A stretch of DNA of 64,000 nt from contig NC_068926.1 of assembly GCF_023091745.1 (NCBI RefSeq), forward strand, positions 51,670,001 to 51,734,000. Direction: 5' to 3'. Below the pieces are notes generated by a model. It was not told the origin of the DNA, did no database searches, and saw nothing but the letters and a program-made list of their open reading frames with translations. Below, in pieces: positions 10,353-21,304 of the stretch (within the stretch, counting starts at the first letter, position 1; each line of letters opens with the position of its first letter). A program made the translations under genes and the position numbers. Source of the stretch: Budorcas taxicolor (lineage: Eukaryota > Chordata > Mammalia > Artiodactyla > Bovidae).

Positions 10353-12258
10353 ACCCAAGACAGAGGCTTTCTACAATTCATTTCCTATTCCTGCGGTAAA
10401 TCTTTTTTCAAAAGTGTTTTCCTTCTTGAAGGTAAAGTTCCCCATCTTTCCTATGGTGGGATGGTTTCATCAAATACTAGGGTTTCTTTTCTGGGGCCTT
10501 CCTGGGACCAGATGTCTGCTCAGGTTTGGTGTTTGGTGGGTGCTGGCTTTTTTGGTCCCCCTCCCAGTCCACCTGGTTGCTATTAGAACCCTCATTTCAG
10601 ATGCTTAAGCCCAAGCCTTGGCTGTTAAGACCCAACCTGGAGCCAAGTTCCCCGCGTCTGGCAGCGATTTTCCTGGAGGGGCTGTGCTGGCTGAGGAGGC
10701 ATCTTCCACTTCTCTGCCTGGCTGCCTGACAATCCAAAGGGAAATGTATTCATAGATAATTTGAAACAGTCTGAAGTCCTTCCAATGCCAGAGAGAGTGC
10801 ATAAAAAAATCTACAAGCCCCCAAGGGTAGCACTCCCACCACTGTTCCTGTCCTCACCCTTCTTTCTTCTAACTTGACATCCCAGAAATCAAGGACCACC
10901 ATCCACCCACTTCTGCCTCAGGCCAGGTTCACTGCTGGGAATTCACGCGCTGAATTGGGCAGGAAAGGGAGGTTCCAATGGAGGAAAGAGGTGTAAAATG
11001 TCTATGGGAACCCCCAGAATACAGCCTCTGTGCAGCCAGGGGTGGCTACTCTCTCCGTGGTCAGAAATAGCCCTAAGTCCCTGAAATGATGCACGCCATG
11101 ATGGAACCCACTTACTGCCTTTCTGCTTGGCTCCACCATCCTGCCATTTGATGGCGTCACAGATGCTTTTTCCCTTAAGTTTGACAGACGGAAGCCCATA
11201 TTCCTAGTTGTCAGGACTCTTGCAGTTCTTTCTAATTAGGAAGGGCAAAGCTGGTCCCTTTGACTCCACATACATTTTAGTTTTTATTCCTCAATAGCGC
11301 ACTGAAGCATTTCCCACACACACCCCCCGCTTTGTTTGCTTGTTTGTTTTGCTAACGTGCCAGCAGAAAAAAAAAAAAAAATCACCGGGACCTTTGTTTT
11401 TCTCCATATGTATCTCCAGCTGGTTCCTATTCTGGGATCCCATTCCTGTCAGCATAACCAACTTGTGATGATTCTGCAAGCAAAGCTAGTGTACTTTTTT
11501 GTTCTATTTTTTAAAAAAACTCAAACAGAAGCCCCTAACTGCCCCCCATTCCCAGGACATCCACAATCCGTCTGTGTTGGATCCCAAGGTTATGTCACCG
11601 GGACAGCCTGCTTGCAACCACGGCAGCATCGTGGCAGCTGCCAGCTTCTAGTTTGCTCTGTACCGCTTGGTGGTACCCTCCCAAGTCAGCACGATCTTGG
11701 CTCAGCCCATCACTGTGTCAGGTTCCCTCTTCCCCGTTCTTGCTCTCTGTTAGAAGACGCTCCAGGACCATGCAGTCAGTGTGGATCCACCCGGCGACCT
11801 CGGGATAGATCGTCCCACAGAAGCTGGTCCCTCTGGTGCGTGCTTCTTGGAACCAAGTGAGGTGAACCAGCTGACCGGCCACCTTTTCTCCTCCTTAGTC
11901 AGGCTCCCAGCCCAGAACACCCTGATGAACACTTGTCTCTGCAGAAGGGAGCCTGGCTGCAGAGGTGGAGGCTGGGGGTGTAAATAGTTTGGGTCTTCAC
12001 AGTCCCCGAGGAGCTGGCACATTCCCCAGGCTGCTTGATAGGTGTATCACCGATGGATGGACGATGGATATTTGAGATGATAATTAAAAGCAATATATTT
12101 CATTTCTGTTCCAGCAAAAATGAATACTGTTAGAAAATGTATAATGCATGACTATCCTGAATGCTTTAGGAAACTGATACTTTTCTTTGCTTCAACAGTG
12201 GGTTTTCTATTATACTTTATTTTCCAACAGTCATTGCCTTATTTTCTTATAGTTAGCA
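10353..12258. other. Unassigned sequence
   Basis: About 1.9 kb with no repeat I can name. A 174-codon plus-strand frame (11336-11860) crosses a 15-A run and a T-rich stretch and has no family resemblance. Pyrimidine-AG junctions near 11898 and 11943 resemble 3' splice sites, but no coding signal supports exons. Confidence 0.4.
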
Positions 12259-12259
12259 T

Positions 12260-12512
12260 AGTTGTTCAGTTGCTTAAGCCAGGTCTGACTCTTTGTGACT
12301 CCATGAGCTTCAGTAAGCCAGGTTTCCCTGTCCTTCACTCTCCTCCGGAGTTTGTTCAGACTAATGTCCATTGAGTCAATGATGCCATCCAACCATCTCA
12401 TCCTGTCACCCCAGACTTTCCCAGCATCAGAGTCTTTTCCAATGAGTTGGCTCTTCATATAAGGTGGCCAAAGTATTGGAGTTTCAGCATCAGTTCTTCC
12501 AATGAATATTTT
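12260..12512 (-). mobile_element. BovB LINE, 3' end fragment
   Basis: Antisense BovB terminus 'gttgttcagttgcttaagcc', then 'catgatgccatccaacc'-type text and 'gttggctcttcatataagg'. About 250 bp remain. Confidence 0.85.
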
Positions 12513-12540
12513 CTTGTGGCCCCTTATGAAATGAATAGTA

Positions 12541-12925
12541 CAGGTTGAATGGGTTCCCCCGAAATCGATGTGATGGTATTTGAAGGTGGGGCCTCTGGAA
12601 GATGATTAGGGTTAGATGAGGGTGGGGCCCTCATGAGGGGATTAGTGGCCTTATAGAAAAGGAAACAAAATCATTCTCTCTCTTTCCCTTTCTCCTTTTT
12701 CTCCCGTGTTCTCCCCCTCTCTTCCTCAAGCCCACAAGTGCCGGCCATATGAGCACACAGCAAGAAAGCAGTTGTCTACAAGCCAAGAATCAGGTCCTCA
12801 CCATGGAATCTGCCAGCCCCTTGATCTTGAACTTATAGCCTGCAGAACTGTGAGAGGCAAATGTCTATTGTTTAAATCTGTGGTATTTTGTTATAGCAGC
12901 CTGAGCTGAATAAGACAGGCAGAAT
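12541..12925 (+). mobile_element. MaLR-type (MST/MLT1) solo LTR
   Basis: Sense MaLR: 'ttgaatgggttcccccgaaa', 'gtggggcctctggaagatga', 'ggccatatgagcacacagca', 'cagcccttgatcttga'-like text, 'cctgcagaactgtgagaggc', and 'ggtattttgttatagcagcc' near the 3' end. Confidence 0.7.
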
Positions 12926-12944
12926 GGCAGTTTGTGCCTCATTT

Positions 12945-13060
12945 GGTTTTCATTCTACAGATAGGAAGACTGAAGCCTAGAGAGGTTAAAGGCTCATTCA
13001 AGAATATGTAGCCGTTTAGGATTAAAGCCAGAACAGAAACATATATCCCCAGGATTTAAA
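12945..13060 (-). mobile_element. MIR SINE remnant
   Basis: The plus strand carries the reverse MIR core: 'attctacagataggaagact', 'gaagcctagagaggttaaag'. It is short and diverged. Confidence 0.5.
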
Positions 13061-13139
13061 GCAGGACTGTTTCTCAGACCACCAAGGCTCAAATCTGGTG
13101 AGATTATGCTGTGTAAGGGAAATACCACCCAACAGGACA

Positions 13140-13350
13140 GAGGGAAAACTAGCGCTCACTGGTCACCTTCCATATCTTAGGAACACCAATAAGCACTTTC
13201 CTACTGGTTCTCATTTTCTATAAGTTAGAACTCAAAAGATCAGAAACATTAAATAACTAGCCCAAAGTCACACAGCAAATAATAGGGGTGGGATTTGACC
13301 CCAGGGATGTCTAAACCATACAATGCTTTCTTCCTAAGCCACCTGGTCTC
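13140..13350 (-). mobile_element. MIR SINE remnant
   Basis: Reverse MIR: 'ttaaataactagcccaaagt', 'cacacagcaaataatagggg', 'gggatttgaccccagg'. It lies just after a second MIR fragment, so the two may be separate insertions. Confidence 0.65.
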
Positions 13351-13739
13351 CAGGTGGATGGATTTTGGAGCAAGGAGATAAAAGTAGTGAATAGAAAAGT
13401 AGGCAGGCCAAAGAAGCCAATCATTGAGGTTCAGATCTTTGCCTGGAGTTGAGATGTCATGACTGCCACAGAGCCAAGTGGAAATGTCCCACCCAACTTT
13501 TCATACCATTTTCAAACTGACCCCACAGGCACTGAAAATTCATCCTATACAAGCAGAGTTGTACAAAAGTGGTCAACACCATTAGGGCCTAAAAGAGAAT
13601 CCTTGGGTTTTCCCACCAGGCTAACTGGCTCTTAAGGAGATTTGCTTGCTTTTGTTTTCTAACTAGAATCTAAAAGGTTGATTGTTTCTGCATTTCATAA
13701 TGAAGGGTATAATACAGACCAATTTTTTCCATCTTTCAA

Positions 13740-13920
13740 TTATAACCATTCTTCGATAGTGATATCATGACCATGCTCCATATGCAAAGTGCTTTATTAT
13801 GTTCACACTCATCTCCATTAATCCACACAAGGACCCTGAGAGACAAAGCTTTTCACCCAGGTGTTCGAAGAAGCTGAAGTTCAAAGCCATTCTGGCGAAT
13901 TGACTAAGTGGGGATTCAAT
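13740..13920 (-). mobile_element. MIR SINE remnant
   Basis: Reverse MIR features: 'aaagtgctttattatgttca', 'ccattaatccacacaaggac', 'ttgactaagtggggattcaa'. The right end abuts the Bov-A2 SINE. Confidence 0.55.
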
Positions 13921-13929
13921 TTGTGGTCT

Positions 13930-14208
13930 TGGAGAAGGCAATGGCACCCCACTCCAGTACTCTTGCCTGGCAAATCCCATGGACAGAGGAGCCTGGTAGG
14001 CTGCAGTCCATGGGGCCGCTAGGAGTCGGACACGACTGAGCGACTTCCCTTTCACTTTTCACTTTCATGCATTGGAGAAGGAAATGGCAACCCACTCCAG
14101 TGTTCTTGCCTGGAGAATCCCAGGGACGGGGGAACCTGGTGGGCTGCAGTCTCTGGGGTTGCACAGAGTCGGACACGACTGAAGCAGCTTGGCAGCAGTA
14201 GCAGCAGC
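13930..14208 (+). mobile_element. Bov-A2 SINE (dimer)
   Basis: Two related BovA monomers in tandem: 'ggagaaggcaatggcacccc' (first) and 'ggagaaggaaatggcaaccc' (second), each ending in the 'gagtcggacacgactga' word. A (agcagc)n-like tail ends the element. Confidence 0.9.
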
Positions 14209-14363
14209 AAACCTCCAAAGACCCTGGGGGCCTTCTCCAGGAAATGCTCCGGGATCTGGGCATAGCCAGCTTCCTCTCTTTCAGAAATGATATGGAAATG
14301 TCCTGAAGGATCACTGCTGTCCCAACAGATAGCTCTTATACTCACCCTAGAAATGAGACTGTG

Positions 14364-14555
14364 GGGACTTCCCTAGCAATCTAGTGGCTAAGACTCCACA
14401 CTCCCATTGGAGAGGGTCTGGGTTCTATTCCTGCTCAGGGAACTATATCCCACATGCCAAGACTAAATATCCCACCTCCCACAATGAAAATCAAAGATCC
14501 CACAGCTGCAGCTAAGACTCAGCACAACCAAATAAAATAAAGAAATATTTTTTAA
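14364..14555 (+). mobile_element. CHR-type SINE with target-site duplication
   Basis: Head 'gggacttccctagcaatcta', body 'gctcagggaactatatccca', tail A-rich. It is flanked by 'aaatgagactgtg' (14351-14363) and 'aaatgaggctgtg' (14556-14568), 12 of 13 identical, which fixes both ends. Confidence 0.9.
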
Positions 14556-14667
14556 AAATGAGGCTGTGAATTAGAATTTGGGACCAGGAAAGGCCCATTT
14601 CCTAATGCTGATAGCACTTACTGGGATATCTCAACCCTAGGCAGTGACAAGCATAGTGGGGAAGGCT

Positions 14668-15462
14668 GACTAATGGACCCCAAAGATGTCTGCAGCCTAA
14701 TACCCAGAACCTGAGAATATGTAATCTTACACAGCAAAGATGTGATCTGATTGTGATTCAGTTATGAACCCTGAAATGGGGAGATGCTCCTGGATTATCT
14801 GGATGAAAGGGAAAAGTGAAAGTGAAAGTCAGTCAGTCATATCTGACTCTTTGTGACCCCATGGACTATAGAGTCCATGGAATTCTCTAGGCCAGAATGC
14901 TGGAGTGGGTAGCCTTTCCCTTCTCCAGGGGATCTTCCCAATCCAGGGATCAAACCCAGGTCTCCTGCATTGCAGGAAGATTCTTTACCAGCTGAACCAC
15001 AAGGGAAGCCCAAGAATACTGGAGTGGGTAGCCTATCCTGTCTCCAGCGGATCTTCCTGACCCGGGAATTGGACTGGGGTCTCCTGCATTGCAGGCTGAT
15101 TCTTTACCAACTGAATTACCAGGGAAGCCCTTGGATTATCTGGATGGACCCATGTAATCACAAGACTTTTCACAAGAGGGAAGGAGGGCCCAGAGTCACA
15201 GAAGGAGATGTGTGAACAGAAGCGGAAGTTGAAGTGATGTGGCCACGAGCCGAGGAATGTGGGCAGCCTCCAAATGCCAAAGAGTCAGGGATGGGTTCTC
15301 CCCTAGTGCCTCCAGAAGGGACACAGCCCTGCTGACACCTTGATTTTAGCCCCATGAAACCCAGTTTTGATCTTCTGATCTCCAGAAATGTAAGATGATA
15401 AACTCATGTTGTTTTAAGCCATTCGATTCATGGTAATTTGTACAGAAACAATAGCAAAAACA
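14668..15462 (+). mobile_element. MLT1D-type LTR, split by a Bov-tA SINE
   Basis: Left half: 'ccccaaagatgtctgcagcc', 'gaacctgagaatatgtaatc'. Right half: 'gatggacccatgtaatcaca', 'agggacacagccctgctgac', 'accttgattttagcccc', 'catgttgttttaagcc'. The SINE at 14806-15131 interrupts it within a duplicated 15-bp target. Confidence 0.8.
14806..15131 (-). mobile_element. Bov-tA SINE with doubled tRNA head
   Basis: Antisense Bov-tA in which the tRNA-derived head and adjacent core occur twice: 'ctcctgcattgcaggaagat' ... then again 'ctcctgcattgcaggctgat'. Perfect 15-bp duplications of 'tggattatctggatg' (14791-14805 and 15132-15146) show it was inserted as one unit. Confidence 0.9.
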
Positions 15463-15477
15463 ATGCAAGGGCATCAA

Positions 15478-15790
15478 ACCAGTCAAACTGAAAGGAAGTC
15501 AACTCTGAATATTCACTGGAAGGATTGATGCTGAAGCTGAAGCTCCAACACTTTGACCACCTGATGCCGAGAGCCGACTCATCAGAAAAGACTCTGATGC
15601 TGGGAAAGATTGAAAGCAAAAGAAGAAGCGGGCAGCAGAGGCTGAGATGGTTAGATAGTATCACTGACTCAATGGATACAAGTTAGAGCAAACTCTGGGA
15701 GATAGCGAAGGACAGGGAAGCCTGGTGTGCTGCAGTCCACGGGGTCAAAAGGAGTCAGACACGACTTAGCAACTGAACGACAACAATAGC
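15478..15790 (+). mobile_element. BovB LINE, 3' end fragment
   Basis: Sense BovB tail: 'gatgctgaagctgaagctcc', 'actctgatgctgggaaagat', 'tagatagtatcactgactca', ending 'agcaactgaacgacaacaat'. Only ~310 bp are present, immediately 3' of the MLT1D LTR. Confidence 0.9.
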
Positions 15791-16797
15791 AAACACACCC
15801 CTGGCATCACAGGTGGAATCTAGCCACATTCTCCCAAGCTCGCAGGCTGGGTCTCCACAGCAACAAACCCATGAAAGGGATTGCCAGTGTCGGCTCCATC
15901 AGACCATGTGACAAGTTCCACTTTAGGGTCCAAATGTTTCCAGTCCAATCCACCAGCAGCGTGTTGTAGAGTCAGAGCACCCTGTCTTGCGGGCCTGGCC
16001 TGGAGGCCAGAAATCAGTCATTTCCCCTCAAGCAACAATCTCAATCCATTTCACATTCATTCTTACGAGAAAATATTCCCCCCTTCAGTTTTTCCACGAA
16101 TGTGGCAAGGCTGCAGTCCAGGAAACAGAAAATAAAACTATCACACGATTTCAGAACTCAAGAGAAACTAATTAAATCCAAATTTTCACGGAACGTTAAA
16201 AGTTGAACTCAACTCAAAACACACTTGAGAGTTAGAGTGAATTTCGAATGCTTTCTGAAAGGGAACAACATTCAAACCCCCCCAAAAAATACCCCCAAAT
16301 CCAATGACTTTTCTTTAGAAGCTTCTCCCTCCACTTACAGAAAGGAGCAAGAATTGAAGGGACCACAAAAGCATGTAGGAAGACCATGTAGTTTTCAATG
16401 GAAGGCTAAAAAAAAAAATTCAGGGTTGTCTCTTGATTCTCAGTAATCCTGGGGTCTAGACAGACCCCATGGGATGAAATGAGCATCAGGAAATACAGCT
16501 TGGTATATGGAACCTGGGCAATTTGAAACGGGGCATAAATTAGGCAGCGAGGGAAGGGGTATCGCTCATTTGCAACGTGCAAAGTAAAGAAAACAGAACG
16601 CTTTCACCCAGAAGCTTGCTGAGAAGAGGAGTTTGAAGGCTGGAGCTGGGGGTTTCTCTCTGGAAATCACCAGAGGTTCATTTTATTTGTAAAGACAGAC
16701 TGATCAACTCACGAGTGTCTCCAGAGAGTGAAGCATCTCTCCAGAGAACACTTTAACCTCACAAAAATCATGCCTCTAGTAGCCAACATTTAGTCAC
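15791..16797. other. Unassigned sequence
   Basis: About 1 kb with no repeat or gene I can support; frames at 15881-16446 are short, overlapping and featureless. Confidence 0.4.
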
Positions 16798-17028
16798 TAG
16801 AGTAAGTCCCCTACATACGAACTTTCCAGTTGCAAACTTTCCAAGATGCGAACATGCGTTCGCACCTCCAATCATGTCAGCAATGACTAAAATTGCAGCT
16901 TGCTCTCCATCTCCCACCAATGAACACCCAGGACTGATCCCCTTTAGGATGGACTGGTTGGATCTCCTTGCAGTCCAAGGGACTCTCAAGAGTCTTCTCC
17001 AACACCACAGTTCAAAAGCATCAATTCT

Positions 17029-18303
17029 TCAGCGCTCAGCTTTCTTCACAGTCCAACTCTCACATCCATACATGACCACTGGAAAAACCATAGCCTTGAC
17101 TAGACAGACCTTTGTTGGCAAAGTAATGTCTCTGCTTGTAATGCCATCTAGGTTGGTCATAACTTTTCTTCCAAGGAGTAAGCGTCTTTTAATTTCATGG
17201 CTGCAGTCACCATCTGCAGTGATTTTGGAACCCCCAAAAATAAAGTCTGACACTGCTTCCACTGTTTCCCCATCTATTTCCCATGAAGTGATGGGACCAG
17301 GTGCCATGATCTTCGTTTTCTGAATGTTGAGCTTTAAGCCAACTTTTTCACTCTCCTCTTTCACTTTCATCAAGAGGCTCTTTAGTTCTTCACTTTCTGC
17401 CATAAGGGTGGTGTCATCTACATATCTGAGGTTATTGATATTTCTCCTGGAAATCTTGATTCCAGCTTGTGCTTCCTCCAGCCCAGCGTTTCTCATGATG
17501 TACTCTGCATAGCAGTTAAATAAGTAGGGTGACAATATACAGCCTTGACGTACCCCTTTTCCTATTTGGAACCAGTCTGTTGTTCCATGTCCACTTCTAA
17601 CTGTTGCTTCCTGACCTGCACACAGGTTTCTCAAGAGGCAGGTCAGGTGGTCTGGTATTCCCATCTCTTGAAGAGTTTTCCACAGTTTATTGTGATCCAC
17701 ACAGTCAAAGGCTTTGGCATAGTCAATAAAGCAGAAATAGATGTTTTTCTGGAACTCTCTTGCTTTTTCAATGATCCAACAGATGTTGGCAATTTGATCT
17801 CTTTAGAAAAAAGCAGCTTTTCTAAAACCAGCTTGAACATCAGGAAGTGCATGGTTCATGTATTGCTGAAGCCTGGTGTGGAGAATTTTAAGCATTACTT
17901 TACTAGCGTGTGAGATGAGCGCAATTGTGCAGTAATTTGAGCATTCTTTGACATTGCCTTTCTTTGGGACTGGAATGAAAACTGACCTTTTCCAGTCCTG
18001 TGGCCACTGCCAAATTTTCTGGCATATTGAGTGCAGCACTTTCACAGCATCATCTTTTAGGATTTAAAATAGCTCAACTGGAATTCCATCACCTCCACTA
18101 GCTTTGTTCATAGTGATGCTTCCTAAGGCCCACTTGACTTCACATTCCAGGATGTCTGGCTCTAGGTGAGTGATCACACCTTCGTAATTATCTGGGTCAT
18201 GAAGCTCTTTTTTGTACAGTTTTTCTGTGTATTCTTGCCACCTCTTCTTAATATCTTCTGCTTCTGTTAGGTCCATACCATTTCTGTCCTTTATCGAGCC
18301 CAT
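17029..18303 (-). pseudogene. BovB ORF2 reverse transcriptase domain, broken
   Basis: This is the catalytic core of an RTE-type LINE reverse transcriptase, which copies LINE RNA onto nicked target DNA. The frame at 17029-17700 encodes 223 residues with GVRQGCILSP at 49-58 and the active-site box RYVDDTTL (YVDD at 93-96). Upstream RT sequence continues in other frames: 17803-18045 (palm/finger region with 'CSNYCTIALIS') and 18064-18303 ('MNKASGGDGIPVELF' at its end). At least two frameshifts and stops separate the pieces, so no full polymerase can be made. The second residue of the Y-x-D-D box varies naturally in reverse transcriptases, so the break-up rather than YVDD inactivates this copy. 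Confidence 0.85.
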
Positions 18304-18854
18304 CTTTGCATGAAATGTCCCCTTGGTATCTCTAATTTTCTTGAAGAGATCTCTAGCCTTTCACATTCTATTGTTTTCCTCTATTTCTTTGCATAGATCG
18401 CTGAGGAAGGGTTTCTTATCCCTGCTTGCTATTCTTTGGAACTCTGCATTCAAATGGGTATATCTTTCCATTTCTCCTTTGCTTTTCACTTCCCTTCTTT
18501 TCACAGCTATTTGTAAGGCCTCCTTAGAGAGCCATTTTGCTTTTTTGCATTTCTTTTTCTTGGGGATGGTCTTGATTCCTGTTTCCTGTACAATGTCACA
18601 AACCTCTTTCTATAGTTCATCAGGCACTCTGTCTATCAGATCTAGTCCCTTAAATCTATTTCTCATTTCCACTGTACAGTCATAAGGGATTTGATTTAGG
18701 TCACACCTGAATGGTCTAATGGTTTTCTCCACTTTCTTCAATTTCAGTCTGAATTTGGCAATAAGGAGTTCATGATCTCAGCTCCCAGTCTTGTTTTTGT
18801 TGACTGTATAGAGTTTCTTCATCTTTGGCTGCAAAGAATATAATCAATCTGATT

Positions 18855-19431
18855 TCAGTGTTGACCATCTGGTGATGTCCATGTGTAGACTCTTCTCTTG
18901 TGTTGTTGGAAGATGGTGTTTGCTATGACCAGTGCATTCTCTTGGCAGAACTCTATTAGCCTTTGCCCTGCTTCATTCTGTACTCCAAGGCCAAATTTTC
19001 CTGTCACTCCAGGTGTTTCTTGACTTCCTACTTTTGCATTCCAGTCCCCTATAATGAAAAGGACTTCTTTTCTGTGTGTTAGTTCTAGAAGGTCTTGTAT
19101 GTCTTCATAGAACTGTTCAACTTCAGCTTCTTCAGCGTTACTGGTCGGGGCATAGACTTGGATACGTGATATTGAATGGTTTGCCTTGGAAATGAACAGA
19201 GATCGTTCTGTCATTTTTGAGATTGCATCCAAGTACTGCATTTCGGACTCTTTTGTTGACTATGATGGCTACTCCATTTCTTCTAAGGGATTCTTGCCCA
19301 CAGTAGTAGATATAATGGTCATCTGAGTTAAATTCACCCATTCCAGTCCATCTTAGTTTTCTGATTCCTAGAATGCCAATGTTCACTCTTGTCATTTCCT
19401 GTTTGACCACTTCCAATGTGCCTTGATTCAT
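18855..19431 (-). pseudogene. BovB ORF2 endonuclease domain, broken
   Basis: The N-terminal endonuclease of BovB ORF2 belongs to the APE/exonuclease III fold and nicks target DNA. Two overlapping frames hold it: 19138-19431 (97 residues, start of domain) and 18855-19241 (128 residues, with the conserved GDWNAK at 65-70 and 'YTWTSPDGQH' at its end). A frameshift in 19138-19241 separates them. In the first frame the motif reads GIRKLRW, with Lys25 where this family normally has the metal-binding Glu. The domain is therefore both broken and missing a key residue. Confidence 0.8.
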
Positions 19432-20434
19432 GGACCTAACATTCCAGGTTCCTATGCAATATTGCTCTTTACAGCATCAAACCTTGCTTCTATCACCAGT
19501 CACATCCACAAGTGGGCATTGTTTTTGCTTTGACTCCATCCCTTCATTCTTTCTGGAGTTATTTCTCCACTGATCTCCTGGGTGTTCACTGGAAGGACTG
19601 ATGTTGAAGCTGAAACTCCAACACTTTGGCCACCTGATGCAAAGAGCTGACTCATTTGAAAAGACCCTGATGCTGTGAAAGATTGAGGGCAGGAGGAGAA
19701 GGGGACAACGAGGATGAGATGGTTGGATGGCATCACCGACTCAATGGACATGGGTTTGGGTGGACTCCAGGAGTTGATGATGGACAGCGAGGCCTGGCGT
19801 GCTGTGGTTCATGGGGTCGCGAAGAGTGGGACACGACCCAGCGACTGAACTGAACTCCACCTCCTGTTGCTGACGACCCTTCGGCTCTGCCGTCGTCCAC
19901 CTCCACTCCCTCCTCCAGTCAGTAACTCTTCCTGCTTGCTCACTCAGTGCCAGCTCCTGTATGCCAGCTGTTGTGCTGTGCTACTGCACTTTTCAAGGCC
20001 CTGTACTCTAAGATTAGAAATGTTTTATTTTTATGTTTTGTTTTTCTTAATGATTTATTTGTGTGAAAAGTATTATAAACCTATTACAGTACAGTACTAT
20101 ATAGCCGGTTGTGTTAGTTGGGTACCCAGGGTAACTTCGTTGGATTTACAAACTGGACTTATGAACATGCTCTTGGAATGGAACTCATTCATACGTGGGG
20201 GACTTACTGTATTATGTATTATACATACAACTGAGTGTTTGTTGAGACTGGACCCCAGGCACTATTATGATCTCCACATAGCCACAAGGCATTGGCGTGG
20301 GGCCCTCAAAGCTTCAGGCTGCAGTGGTTTCAAAGCCCACCTAGGGAGTGAACCCTGAAGCCCTGGGAGAGGGACGCAGCTCTCTTTCTGCCTGGGTAGG
20401 TAGGTCTGCGCAACTGAGGTGTCCTGCACCGTTA

Positions 20435-20610
20435 GGAAAGGAAAAGTTTGGGAATGCCAGCTCTGTGTTTGGGGCAAGTTGCTCCGCCTGTCTGTGCCTC
20501 TGTCCCTCATCTGTATAAGGAGGTTGTGCCTATACCCAGCTCCTGGGCTTGCTGTGAGGATTGAAAGCAGGTGAGGGACCCAGGCTGTGACACAGTGAGG
20601 GCTCAAACGC
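20435..20610 (+). mobile_element. MIR SINE remnant
   Basis: Sense MIR: 'tctgtgcctctgtccctcat', 'catctgtataaggaggttgt', 'gggcttgctgtgaggattga', 'gtgagggctcaa'. Confidence 0.6.
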
Positions 20611-20769
20611 TGCTCTCTATGGCTGGAAAACCACGGGCCCCTCCCACATCAAAGTGTAAGTGCAGTGAACAGAGGGAGCCGCGACACCAAAGCTCCTTAG
20701 CTGTCACTGTCGTCAGCTCTCCCGGTCCCACGCCTAGAGTAGACCCAAACTGGGCATCCCCAGCAGTGG

Positions 20770-20783
20770 GCGCCCCCTACTGG
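20770..20783 (-). promoter_or_regulatory. CTCF-type binding motif
   Basis: The complement reads CCAGTAGGGGGCGC and fits every position of the usual CTCF core (CCASYAGRKGGCRS). It lies in a GC-richer stretch outside recognised SINEs. Occupancy is inferred from the motif only. Confidence 0.6.
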
Positions 20784-20916
20784 ACACGTGGCCCCTCCGT
20801 TCTTGGTTTTGATTCAGTTCAGCAAACGTTACAGAGCGCCCATGGCAGCCAGACTGAAGATACAGGCGGAAGACGCCTCCCACCAGGGGATAAGGTGCCA
20901 AGAATTACAGTACAGG

Positions 20917-21125
20917 GGACTTCCCCTGGTGGTCTAGTGGTTAAGAATCCTCCTTCCAGTGCAGACGGTGGGGGTTCGATCCCTGATCTGGGAACTAAGA
21001 TCCCACATGGCGCGGGCAACGAAACCCGAGCGCCGCAACGATAGAGTTCTTGGGCCGCGACTGAGACCCGATGCAGCCAAAAAATAATTAATTAATTACT
21101 TTAAATCTCAAATTAAAAAAAGAGT
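20917..21125 (+). mobile_element. CHR-type SINE, CpG-rich copy
   Basis: Head 'gggacttcccctggtggtct', 'gggggttcgatccctgatct', then 'cgaaacccgagcgccgcaac' and 'gggccgcgactgagacccga', and a (ttaa)n tail. It keeps more CpG sites than the other CHR copies here, which suggests a younger or less methylated copy. Confidence 0.9.
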
Positions 21126-21304
21126 TAATAGTATAGGGCGGCATGGGTGACCAGCCAGGGAAGGGATGTCCAGGAGTAGCCAGGAGGGGGGTGGCTCCTG
21201 TCCTCCTTTTTTCCCTCTGCTCTCCTCGTTTCCCTTGTTTAACACCCACGTGCTGTGTACTTGCCCTGAAGATGTGGGAAGAAGAAAACTAACTATAAAA
21301 GAAA

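Larger units (their letters stand above)
16915..19854 (-). mobile_element. BovB LINE with inverted 5' part (twin-priming structure)
   Basis: From 16915 to about 19577 the sequence is BovB in antisense, from the region just before the 3' tail back to the start of the endonuclease region. From about 19577 to 19854 it is the BovB 3' tail in sense orientation ('gggtgttcactggaaggact' ... 'gcgactgaactgaact'). The antisense block starts with the reverse of the same 'tcctgggtgttca' word with which the sense block starts, so together they cover the element once. Near-identical 'ctccatctcc' (16905-16914) and 'ctccacctcc' (19855-19864) flank the whole. The strand given refers to the larger, inverted part. 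Confidence 0.85.
16800..20209. mobile_element. Tigger-like non-autonomous DNA transposon, split by a BovB LINE
   Basis: Terminal inverted repeats begin 'gagtaagtcccctacatacg' at the left and, on the complement, 'cagtaagtcccccacgtatg' at the right. Both ends abut a TA (16798-16799 and 20210-20211), the target duplication of Tc1/mariner-pogo elements. Right-arm text such as 'ttacagtacagtactatata' is typical of an old Tigger-type repeat. Without the BovB the element would be about 460 bp, too short for a transposase. Confidence 0.75.

Noticed and set aside
11336..11860. 174-codon plus-strand frame as a candidate exon or gene
   Set aside because: It runs through a 15-A tract and T-rich sequence, has no recognisable family and no supporting splice structure.
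11885..11990. Splice-acceptor-like junctions (pyrimidine-rich then AG)
   Set aside because: Such words are frequent by chance; no frame continuity or coding bias supports an exon.
16874..17913. Plus-strand frames of 60-149 codons
   Set aside because: They are the antisense of the BovB reverse transcriptase region; the minus-strand frames carry the RT motifs.
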